Position numbers and translations under genes: made by a program. Below, one piece after another: positions 8,054 through 13,905 of a stretch of 23,874 bases of DNA (its first letter is position 1; each line of letters starts with the position of its first letter). The DNA is from Clostridia bacterium BRH_c25. Lineage in GTDB: Bacteria; Bacillota_A; Clostridia; Lutisporales; Lutisporaceae. The stretch is from contig LOES01000087.1 in NCBI GenBank assembly GCA_001515955.1, positions 1 to 23,874 of the forward strand. Direction: 5' to 3'. The notes under the pieces are model-generated. The model made no database searches, had not been told where the DNA came from, and worked only from the letters and a program-made list of their open reading frames with translations.

Positions 8054-9211
8054 CTAGTATTTCATAGGCCCCGGCAGCACTACCTTGAAAAGATCCCTTT
8101 TCTCGTTATTCATAAACTTGACACCTCCGTGCTGCTTAAAAGCTTCATATATTCTTTTTATCCCTGTTCCTGTCTTAAGAAATCTTCTCTTGTTGTCCAG
8201 TATCAGAAGCCTTTGATACAGCCATTGATTCCTTCTGCAAGGATTGTATTCCTCCACCAGTCCGGATATGTCATCGTCACTACAGGTAACGCCCGGATTG
8301 CTTATTTCTATTCTGCTATTCTCTATCAATATGACGATTTCTCTTCCCAGAGAAAAGTAATCTCTATGCACAGCAGCATTAGCTACAGCTTCAACAACAG
8401 CAGATATGGGATATTCCTCATTGACCTTTGCTATTTTCAACACCAGGTAATTCTCAATTTCATCCAGCATTCTTGTTATAGAGCCGGAGAAATATTTTAC
8501 TTCATTAGCTGAACATTTATTTATTAGTCTTACTCCGGTGTGAGGAAGATACAACTGTGGATGATACCCGAAAGCCAGCAGTCCGCCAACAGTCGGATGA
8601 TATCCGCTATTATCCTCGTCTCTTCCTATTATACCAATTCCCTCAAGAAGTGTGTAATAATCTTCATTTGTACTGGTAAGGCCTGTTTTAGAAATGTAGT
8701 CATTCACTATTGTCTCATCAAGTTCTTTTAACTCCACTCTGTTCAGCACTATTCTTTCATGCTGGATCATTCCCGACTCCTGCAGCATGCCGGCTATCTC
8801 CTCGCGCCTTGCTATGTCGGTAGTAGAACCTCTTCTTATGTAAAATATTCCGGTCTGCCTTATCTGATGCGGTTTCTGACTGCTCTTGTATATTGTCAGA
8901 ACGGCAATCTGCCTGCCCTCTATATGGATGATTTCAAGCTTTACTGATACCGGCGGATCACATCTCTGGCTTATTATCTGCTGTATCTGCTCTTCGGTAT
9001 ATGGCTTTCCCTCTATTCCCAATATTCTTTTTGTTCCATCCTCTATCCCGAAAATTATATAGCCCCTTCCACCTTTTGAATTGGCTATTGCTGCAACATC
9101 CTTAGCCAGTTCTTTTTTTCCACTTTCGGTCTTTAAGGAAAGCATGGCCTTAAAATCCAGCTTGGTGCCTTCCGGCTTCTGTAGAAGGGTATACAGCTTT
9201 TGCCTATCCAA
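8054..9211 (-). CDS. AlbA_2/Schlafen-type ATP-binding transcriptional regulator-like protein
   Basis: A 385-residue protein of the COG2865 group: N-terminal AlbA_2 (Schlafen AAA-4-like) domain about residues 5-125 with EGTKLDFKAML, AIANSKGGRGYIIFGIED and FYIRRGSTTDIAR, and a C-terminal GHKL-type ATP-binding domain about 255-320 with VVEAVANAAVHRDY and IEISNPG. Members are often named RecG-like or putative transcriptional regulators; the activity is not established. The longest frame starts at 9265, but TTG at 9209-9211 has GGGAG at 8 bases and the upstream part lies in an intergenic palindromic repeat, so the TTG start is preferred. It leads the operon with the TPR gene. The ATPase site looks intact. 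Confidence 0.87.
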   Translation of the reverse strand: MDRQKLYTLLQKPEGTKLDFKAMLSLKTESGKKELAKDVAAIANSKGGRGYIIFGIEDGTKRILGIEGKPYTEEQIQQIISQRCDPPVSVKLEIIHIEGRQIAVLTIYKSSQKPHQIRQTGIFYIRRGSTTDIARREEIAGMLQESGMIQHERIVLNRVELKELDETIVNDYISKTGLTSTNEDYYTLLEGIGIIGRDEDNSGYHPTVGGLLAFGYHPQLYLPHTGVRLINKCSANEVKYFSGSITRMLDEIENYLVLKIAKVNEEYPISAVVEAVANAAVHRDYFSLGREIVILIENSRIEISNPGVTCSDDDISGLVEEYNPCRRNQWLYQRLLILDNKRRFLKTGTGIKRIYEAFKQHGGVKFMNNEKRDLFKVVLPGPMKY

Positions 9212-9230
9212 ACAATTCACTCCCTTTATC

Positions 9231-9288
9231 AGATGCGAGACTAAGCTAAGCTTCGAAGCTCGCATCTCGTATCTAGCATCTCGTATCT
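9231..9288. repeat. Palindromic intergenic repeat, copy 1
   Basis: AGATGCGAG and CTCGCATCT are perfect inverted arms around AAGCTTCGAAG-like sequence, followed by ATCTCGTATCT twice. The same arms and a CTTCGAAGC core occur at 19647-19729. It sits directly upstream of the AlbA_2 gene. Confidence 0.75.
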
Positions 9289-9332
9289 AATTTATATATA
9301 TAGTTTAACATAACATGGGAAATTATCAAAAC

Positions 9333-9376
9333 AAAAAGCCGGGCATATATGTGTTATTCACATATATGCCCAGCTT
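9333..9376 (-). terminator. Strong terminator after the 63-residue paralogue A
   Basis: Minus strand: an 18-bp stem from AAGCTGGGCATATATGTG and its complement (one mismatch), a 5-base loop, then TTTTTG. It lies 12 bases after the stop at 9388. Confidence 0.9.
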
Positions 9377-9387
9377 TTATACACATA

Positions 9388-9579
9388 TTATCTTATAATT
9401 ATATTCGTCACGTTTCCTTTTAATCCGGAATCGTCGTTTTTCAAATACGTGATGCTGTATTCCAATGACTGATACAATGCATACCCGTAATCGTTAATAT
9501 TATTGATTGCTTCAGTCTTGTACCTTCCTTTTTTATCATCCTGGTTCAAATTCGCCAATATTCTTCTGATTAAATTCAT
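9388..9579 (-). CDS. Small protein, 63 residues, paralogue A
   Basis: Not a recognised family. The ATG at 9577-9579 has GAGGAGG at 7 bases. It is paralogous to the gene at 10064-10255: both are exactly 63 residues, both begin MNL[IV]R[RK]I[LF], keep LN at 11-12, and align without gaps through LY near 36-37 and a Tyr near 45. The frame continues upstream in phase to a second ATG at 9651 that also has a GGGGG ribosome site, which would give an 87-residue form starting MSITETGGF; the second ATG is enclosed in a GCTCAT-CAA-ATGAGC hairpin, so alternative initiation is possible. No signal peptide; basic amphipathic N-terminus. Has its own terminator. Function unknown. Confidence 0.7.
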   Translation of the reverse strand: MNLIRRILANLNQDDKKGRYKTEAINNINDYGYALYQSLEYSITYLKNDDSGLKGNVTNIIIR

Positions 9580-9696
9580 ACTACTACCTCCTCTGTCTGA
9601 TTTCCCGGCTGTGATATACTTAACAAATCCACCTGTTTCTGTAATGCTCATTTGATGAGCACCCCCTTTCATAAGCTGTAAGCATAGGTGATATAT

Positions 9697-9724
9697 AAAA
9701 AAAAGCCATGGGTATACCCATGAC
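9697..9724 (-). terminator. Second of two tandem terminators after the 37-residue gene
   Basis: Minus strand: GTCATGGG-TATA-CCCATGGC, then TTTTTTTT. It is similar in arm sequence to the terminator 70 bases upstream at 9775-9803. Confidence 0.85.
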
Positions 9725-9774
9725 TTTTAAAAAACGTCTTAAAAGATGACTTCTATGCATTTATATATAAATAT

Positions 9775-9803
9775 AAAAGTCACGGGTTCTATGGCCCGTG
9801 ACT
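9775..9803 (-). terminator. First terminator after the 37-residue gene
   Basis: Minus strand: AGTCACGGG and CCCGTGACT form a perfect 9-bp stem around ~8 bases, followed by TTTTATATTT. It lies about 18 bases after the stop at 9821. Confidence 0.8.
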
Positions 9804-9820
9804 CCTAAATAAGCTATATA

Positions 9821-9934
9821 CTATTTATCAAATCTCAGGCCGTAATATACGATTTTGGGCGTGCTGATACTGCATGCAAAAAAATCTGCACCGCTTACTG
9901 CAATGTTAATTGTCATAACAAAGTTCCTATTCAT
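9821..9934 (-). CDS. Putative 37-residue peptide
   Basis: A very short frame missed by length cut-offs. ATG at 9932-9934 has AAGGGGG at 8 bases, a well-formed sigma-A promoter lies 58 bases upstream (9992-10020), and two tandem terminators follow, so it looks like a complete transcription unit. The peptide begins MNRNFVMTINIAVSGADFF, then ACSISTPKIVYYGLRFDK: a hydrophobic N-terminal half with one Cys at about 21 and a basic, aromatic C-terminal half. No similarity to the two 63-residue neighbours beyond the MN start. A signalling or modified peptide is possible, but no AgrB-like or modifying enzyme gene is in the window. Unrecognised. Confidence 0.6.
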   Translation of the reverse strand: MNRNFVMTINIAVSGADFFACSISTPKIVYYGLRFDK

Positions 9935-9991
9935 ATTAACGACCCCCTTATCCATGATTTTCATATTGATATATATTTTTTATACTTGATA

Positions 9992-10020
9992 ACTATACCA
10001 CCAAATTACCAATTTTACAA
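9992..10020 (-). promoter_or_regulatory. Sigma-A promoter of the 37-residue gene
   Basis: Minus strand: TTGTAA (10015-10020), exactly 17 bases, TATAGT (9992-9997). Just upstream, TTGTAATATTTGG and TTGTAAAATTGG form an imperfect direct repeat overlapping the -35, which could be a regulator site. Confidence 0.65.
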
Positions 10021-10063
10021 TACTTCCAAATATTACAATTCTGTAACAAGAGATAAATCCTAT

Positions 10064-10255
10064 TTACAGTTCGTTTCTATGCTTCATTAGATTTATCCCA
10101 CAGCCTATTTCCTCTTTAGGATACTTATATCCGTGTTCAAACACCTCATATAATACGTTGGCAGGATCATCATTATCCTTCTTCTTTTCAGGTTTGTGCT
10201 TAGCTCTCTTACTGCGGGAGTTAAGCTTCGAGAATATTTTCCTGACTAAATTCAT
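10064..10255 (-). CDS. Small protein, 63 residues, paralogue B
   Basis: Unrecognised family, paralogue of the gene at 9388-9579. ATG at 10253-10255 has AAGGGAGG at 7 bases; the longer frame start at 10297 has no ribosome site. It begins MNLVRKIFSKLN, is strongly basic to residue 25 (SKRAKHKPEKKK), and then has an acidic/aromatic part (VLYEVFEHGYKY) ending in KHRNEL. No membrane segment. No promoter is visible between it and degU; the gap contains only palindromic repeats, so it is most likely expressed by read-through from degS-degU. The basic N-terminal amphipathic stretch could bind membrane or nucleic acid, which is inference only. Confidence 0.7.
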   Translation of the reverse strand: MNLVRKIFSKLNSRSKRAKHKPEKKKDNDDPANVLYEVFEHGYKYPKEEIGCGINLMKHRNEL

Positions 10256-10288
10256 ACAACTGCCTCCCTTATACCCAAGCTCATATAA

Positions 10289-10354
10289 GGAACGCATACA
10301 ATGCGTTCCCTACAGCCCTCAAGCCTGTAGGGGCGATTCATGAATCGCCCCTAC
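10289..10354. repeat. Twin palindromes between degU and paralogue B
   Basis: First hairpin: GGAACGCAT-ACA-ATGCGTTCC (10289-10309), a perfect 9-bp stem. Second: a perfect 28-bp palindrome at 10327-10354 with arm GTAGGGGCGATTCA. The stretch between adds CCCTACAG/CTGTAGGG arms, so alternative folds exist. No U-tract follows, so this is an intergenic REP/MITE-like repeat rather than a simple terminator. Confidence 0.85.
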
Positions 10355-10373
10355 CTCGAAACCCCGTAACCAG

Positions 10374-11018
10374 TTACTTCTTTATATTGTTCTTATATGC
10401 ATATATGGCTGCCTGTGTTCTGTCACTGACGTTTATTTTCCTGAATATATTGGAAACATGGTTCTTTACTGTCTTTTCACTTATAAAAAGCCTCTCTGCA
10501 ATATCTTTATTGTTCAACCCATCTGCTATAAGGGCAATTACCTCATACTCCCTCTGGGTCAGCTCATTTTCACTCTTGATTCTTGCTCCTCTGGGCCTGT
10601 TGAATTCCTTTATAAGATCAGCAGCCAGCTTCGGCTGTATGTACGACTCACCAATATATGCATCTCTTATAGCCTTGAAGAAACTGGCCGAATCGGAATC
10701 TTTAAGTATATACCCCGAAGCTCCTATCTGCATTGTCTCTAAAAGGTATTCCCTGTCCTCGTGTATTGTAAGTATTACAACTCTTGTGTCTATACCATCT
10801 TCCTTAAGCTTCTTCAGTGCTTTTATACCGTTCATTATAGGCATGTTTATATCCAGAAGCAGTACATCAGGCTTAAGCTCTTTAACCCTTTCTATTGTTT
10901 CAACTCCGTTGGAAGCCTGTCCTATAACTTCAAAGTCATTCTCCAACTCCAGGAGCTGTTTGAGTCCTTCCCTGACTATGGAGTGGTCGTCTGCGATCAG
11001 TATGCGTATCTTACCCAC
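10374..11018 (-). CDS. degU: DegU-family response regulator (NarL/FixJ type)
   Basis: A 214-residue DNA-binding response regulator, partner of the DegS kinase encoded just upstream. The receiver domain (about 1-120) has the acidic pocket ADDH (Asp10, Asp11), the phospho-acceptor Asp56 in LLLDINMPIMNG, Thr in VVILTIHED and the conserved Lys in YILKDS. The LuxR-type helix-turn-helix (about 148-205) has LTQREYEVIALIADGLNNKD and EKTVKNHVSNIFRKI. GTG at 11016-11018 follows GGAGGG at about 6 bases and is one base after the degS stop, so the two are translationally coupled; the ATG at 11033 overlaps the ribosome site and was rejected. In Bacillus DegU controls exoenzymes, competence and motility; targets here are unknown. 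Confidence 0.92.
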   Translation of the reverse strand: MGKIRILIADDHSIVREGLKQLLELENDFEVIGQASNGVETIERVKELKPDVLLLDINMPIMNGIKALKKLKEDGIDTRVVILTIHEDREYLLETMQIGASGYILKDSDSASFFKAIRDAYIGESYIQPKLAADLIKEFNRPRGARIKSENELTQREYEVIALIADGLNNKDIAERLFISEKTVKNHVSNIFRKINVSDRTQAAIYAYKNNIKK

Positions 11019-11019
11019 A

Positions 11020-12171
11020 TTATCCCTCCTCATTTATATCTAAAAGTAAGCTCACAAATATTTTGGTACCCTTGCCTTTGGCCGTTTTTAAGTCAAACTT
11101 CCCATTCAAAAGTTCGACCCTTTCTTTCATACTAAGCAAGCCATATCCCGAATCTTCCTGTTTAGCTGCCTTAATCATGCTCTTGTCAAAACCCTTTCCA
11201 TCATCACTTATAAGAAGGTTCACCTGCTCATTGGTAAATTCAACTCTGATACTCACGTTCCCTGCGCAAGAATGCTTCTTAATATTGGTCAATGCCTCCT
11301 GTACGATTCTGAACGCGGCAAGTTCAACTACCGGCTTTAATGGCTTCGGGTTTCCAAAAACCAGGAAGTCAACTAATATATTATTTTCTTCAACATAGTT
11401 TGAAATATATCTTTGAAGGGTAGGAACCAGTCCCAGATCATCCAGGGACATAGGCCTCAAATTATAAATGATCTTTCTTACATCACTGAGACTGGAGCGA
11501 AGAAAACCTTTGAGACTGCTAAGCTCCTCCTTTGCTTTATCCTTATCTATATCTATAAGCTTTTCACACAGTTCAGTCTTAATAACAAGGTTGGCAATGA
11601 GCTGTGCAGGACCGTCATGTATCTCCCTTGCAACCCTCTTTCTTTCATCCTCCTGTGCTTTTATTATTTTTATTCCCAGGTATTGCTTCTGCTTTATATC
11701 CTCCAGTTTAATCGAAAGATCCTGAAGCTCGCCGCTCAAATAGCCCATAGCGACACCTACCTTGGAAACAAGAGCTTCGGCTTTTTGTGCAGTGTCTTTG
11801 GCAATTTTAAGCCTTCTCTCCAGATCGCCCCTGCGCTGTATAAGCAGCTGCTCCTCTGCCTTTTTTGTTATCAGCTCCACCTGAAGGTCCTTTGCCTTAT
11901 CATAGGCTCTCTTTATGTCCTCTTCCTTGTATTCCTTTATATTCTTACTCACTATCATAAGCCGGTACCTGCATTCCTTGTCCAGCTTCTCCAGATTATC
12001 GACCTGACTGATTAAGCTTGAAGCAAGCGTTCTTATACTCTCCAGCTCCTTCTCTACCAGCCGGCATTCATTACGGGCACTCTCAGCTATGCTGAATATT
12101 TCACTTCTGCTTTTTTCAATTATGTCTACAGTACTTTTGATTATCTGATTTAATCTGTCAATAACAAACAC
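11020..12171 (-). CDS. degS: DegS-type cytoplasmic sensor histidine kinase
   Basis: A 383-residue soluble kinase that phosphorylates DegU. Residues about 5-165 form the long coiled-coil DegS sensor region; the dimerisation/phosphorylation block has RKRVAREIHDGPAQL with His185; the ATPase domain (about 270-383) has NIKKHS, DDGKGFD and GYGLLSMKERVELL. No membrane segment, as in Bacillus DegS. The frame opens with GTG at 12171, but the AAGGGG site ends directly at that GTG. The in-frame codon at proper distance (8 bases) is ATT at 12160-12162, so the true start is uncertain. It leads the operon with degU behind the promoter at 12366-12394. Confidence 0.92.
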   Translation of the reverse strand: MFVIDRLNQIIKSTVDIIEKSRSEIFSIAESARNECRLVEKELESIRTLASSLISQVDNLEKLDKECRYRLMIVSKNIKEYKEEDIKRAYDKAKDLQVELITKKAEEQLLIQRRGDLERRLKIAKDTAQKAEALVSKVGVAMGYLSGELQDLSIKLEDIKQKQYLGIKIIKAQEDERKRVAREIHDGPAQLIANLVIKTELCEKLIDIDKDKAKEELSSLKGFLRSSLSDVRKIIYNLRPMSLDDLGLVPTLQRYISNYVEENNILVDFLVFGNPKPLKPVVELAAFRIVQEALTNIKKHSCAGNVSIRVEFTNEQVNLLISDDGKGFDKSMIKAAKQEDSGYGLLSMKERVELLNGKFDLKTAKGKGTKIFVSLLLDINEEG

Positions 12172-12365
12172 CCCTTGCTTAGCTTATAATCATTCAGTAT
12201 TGCGATAAAAGTCTTGCCTTTGAGATTCCTATATTACTATTATCGCTGAATAATCCGGCATTGTTAATAAAAAGAATACCAAATGCATGTATTATACGTT
12301 GAATTGCAAAGTTCCTGCACAAATTTAACGTTGACCCTTAAAGCTGATACACTTTATATACGCAT

Positions 12366-12394
12366 ATTATACTATTATACAGTTAGATTGTTAA
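12366..12394 (-). promoter_or_regulatory. Sigma-A promoter of degS-degU
   Basis: Minus strand: TTAACA (12389-12394), 17-base spacer, TATAAT (12366-12371). It gives a leader of about 190 bases with no other gene; a second TATAAT at about 12295 lacks a good -35. Confidence 0.6.
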
Positions 12395-12455
12395 TAGCTG
12401 GTTTCTCATAATTATTCATCTTTCTTTCTATTTCGCCTTTTAGTCCATAGTAGCA

Positions 12456-12488
12456 AAAGAAAAAAGTGCGGTTTATCTGCCGCACTTT
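12456..12488 (-). terminator. Terminator of cheW
   Basis: Minus strand: AAAGTGCGG and CCGCACTTT, 8-base loop, then TTTCTTTTG. It starts 13 bases after the cheW stop. Confidence 0.85.
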
Positions 12489-12500
12489 AAAGCGAATTTA

Positions 12501-12950
12501 CTACATGGTGGCAAGCTGTCTCTGTTCCTGTTCACTAAGCAAAAAACTTAAATCGAGTATTATGAGCAGTCTGTCCCCTTGTTTCCCTATGCCTGTTATA
12601 TATTTTCTTTCAACTCCTGCAATTATCTCAGGGGTCTCCTGTATATCAGCCTCATCCAATGTAAGCACTTCTGATGCATCATCGACTATGAAGGCTATCT
12701 GCTTGTCCCCAAAATTGATTACAATAGTCCTGGTATTTTCATTTATTTCCTGTCCTGATATATTGAACCTTTTTTTCAAGCTTATAACTGGAATAACACT
12801 GCCTCTAAGGTTCATTACTCCTTCTACAAATACAGGTGTATTGGGCACTTTAACCGGTTCTTCATAGGGTCCTATTTCCTGAACCTGCATTATATTAACA
12901 CCATATTCTTCCTTGCCAAGCTTAAAAACGACAAATTGCAATTCAGCCAT
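12501..12950 (-). CDS. cheW: CheW-like chemotaxis coupling protein
   Basis: A 149-residue single-domain CheW that links chemoreceptors to the CheA kinase. The whole protein fits the family: QFVVFKLGKEEYGVNIMQVQEI at 4-25 (the CheW beta-barrel start; split here across two strands), KVPNTPVFVEGVMNLRGSVIPVISL around 34-58 in the text, and a C-terminal VDDASEVLTL and GIGKQGDRLLIILD. No CheA, CheB, CheR or receptor gene is nearby, so it is an isolated copy. ATG 12950 with GGAGGG at 6 bases. The strong extended -10 promoter at 12971 gives a very short leader. Confidence 0.95.
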   Translation of the reverse strand: MAELQFVVFKLGKEEYGVNIMQVQEIGPYEEPVKVPNTPVFVEGVMNLRGSVIPVISLKKRFNISGQEINENTRTIVINFGDKQIAFIVDDASEVLTLDEADIQETPEIIAGVERKYITGIGKQGDRLLIILDLSFLLSEQEQRQLATM

Positions 12951-12970
12951 AAAAATCCCTCCTATAGCTA

Positions 12971-12998
12971 ATTATACCATGAAAACCTATTTTGTGAA
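12971..12998 (-). promoter_or_regulatory. Promoter of cheW
   Basis: Minus strand: TTCACA (12993-12998), 16-base spacer ending TGG, TATAAT (12971-12976), which is also an extended -10. No clear terminator separates this from the DUF896 gene, so some read-through from the hut operon is possible. Confidence 0.65.
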
Positions 12999-13013
12999 TA
13001 ATTATTACAAATT

Positions 13014-13241
13014 TTAATGTTTTTTGCAGCCACAATTGCCATCATGGTGCTCATTCCCACAATCATGCCCGTCTTCGACAAATTTTATCGAGTCAAGCTG
13101 GTTTCTTACCTGACCTTTTATATATTCAATATATTTCTTCCTGAGCTCCTGCTGTTCCAGCGTTTCTTCCTCAGTCAGACCATCCTGCCGGGACTTTTTT
13201 GCCAGATGGTTTATCCTGTCTATCATTTCCTTGGTTATCAT
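13014..13241 (-). CDS. DUF896 (YnzC/UPF0291) family protein with His/Cys-rich tail
   Basis: A 75-residue protein. Residues 1-53 match the two-helix DUF896 fold (RINHLAKKSRQDGLTEEET, then LRKKYIEYIKGQVRNQL and the LDSIKFV strand). Bacillus YnzC has a neutral tail; here residues 56-75 are DGHDCGNEHHDGNCGCKKH, with four His and three Cys, so metal binding is plausible but unproven. ATG 13241 lies 7 bases after the cyclodeaminase stop, its ribosome site inside that gene's last codons, so it is the fourth gene of the hut operon by position. Whether it has any part in histidine breakdown is not indicated by the family. Confidence 0.9.
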   Translation of the reverse strand: MITKEMIDRINHLAKKSRQDGLTEEETLEQQELRKKYIEYIKGQVRNQLDSIKFVEDGHDCGNEHHDGNCGCKKH

Positions 13242-13248
13242 ATTGTAC

Positions 13249-13893
13249 CTATCCTATCCTTGAGTTTACTATATCAAGTATTTCATTATGAAGCTTGCGG
13301 CCTTCAACGGATAGCTTTCTGCATTTCTCATAAGCCTCTGTTCTGACAGCTTCATCCGAAATTCCAGGAAGATTGATATTTACATTCAATATTGCTCCTT
13401 CCATTCCTGAAAGTGCCAACAAAGCCCCTACCCCTACATCAGATACGGCATTTCTATTTCCGTATCTGGCAATAGTGCGTTGGTTGTTAAGCAGGCCAAA
13501 ACAACTTTCTGCAGTCTTCAGAGGAACCTGCAGTGCATATAGGCTTGCTTCCTGCATTTTCTCCCCCCGTATCTGCTTTTGCTCCTCTGTGTCCTTTGGA
13601 AGCTTCATTGCTTCCATAAACTTGTTGAAGGCTTTGGTATCCTCGTCAACCAGCCCTGTAAGCTCATCCTTAAGTGCTTTTACATTGTCGAACTCCTTCA
13701 TGAACTGTGCTTTTATCTGTTCATCCAAGCCTTCATAGGTTTTCTTCCCGCTGGAAAGATTCACCACCATCATTGTAAGTGCTGCACCCAAAACCCCGGA
13801 CAATGCCGCTGTACTTCCACCGCCTGGGGCAGGCTCGCTGCTCGCCAGTACGTCACTGTAATCCCTTAAAGTCATATTCATTAACAAACTCAT
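13249..13893 (-). CDS. fchA: Formiminotetrahydrofolate cyclodeaminase/cyclohydrolase family protein
   Basis: A 214-residue helical enzyme of the FTCD-C family (PF04961), stand-alone as in clostridia. It would convert 5-formimino-THF to 5,10-methenyl-THF and ammonia, passing the formimino carbon of histidine into folate; some family members act as methenyl-THF cyclohydrolase instead. Seen: LASSEPAPGGGSTAALSGVL at 16-35, DEDTKAFNKFMEA near 84-96, and NRNAVSDVGVGALLALSG near 145-162, all family hallmarks. ATG 13893 has GAGAGGTG at 5 bases and lies 12 bases after hutI. The formiminotransferase that would feed it is not in the window. Operon position favours the histidine pathway. Confidence 0.9.
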   Translation of the reverse strand: MSLLMNMTLRDYSDVLASSEPAPGGGSTAALSGVLGAALTMMVVNLSSGKKTYEGLDEQIKAQFMKEFDNVKALKDELTGLVDEDTKAFNKFMEAMKLPKDTEEQKQIRGEKMQEASLYALQVPLKTAESCFGLLNNQRTIARYGNRNAVSDVGVGALLALSGMEGAILNVNINLPGISDEAVRTEAYEKCRKLSVEGRKLHNEILDIVNSRIG

Positions 13894-13905
13894 AAATTCA
13901 CCTCT

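Noticed and set aside
9821..9934. 37-residue peptide considered as an AgrD-type pheromone
   Set aside because: It has one Cys, but no acidic C-terminal tail and no agrB gene nearby; left as unknown.
10387..11043. Plus-strand 218-codon frame opposite degU
   Set aside because: Exact antisense of a clear response regulator, with no start signal.
11413..12015. Plus-strand 200-codon hydrophobic frame opposite degS
   Set aside because: Antisense of the DegS coiled coil; no ribosome site.
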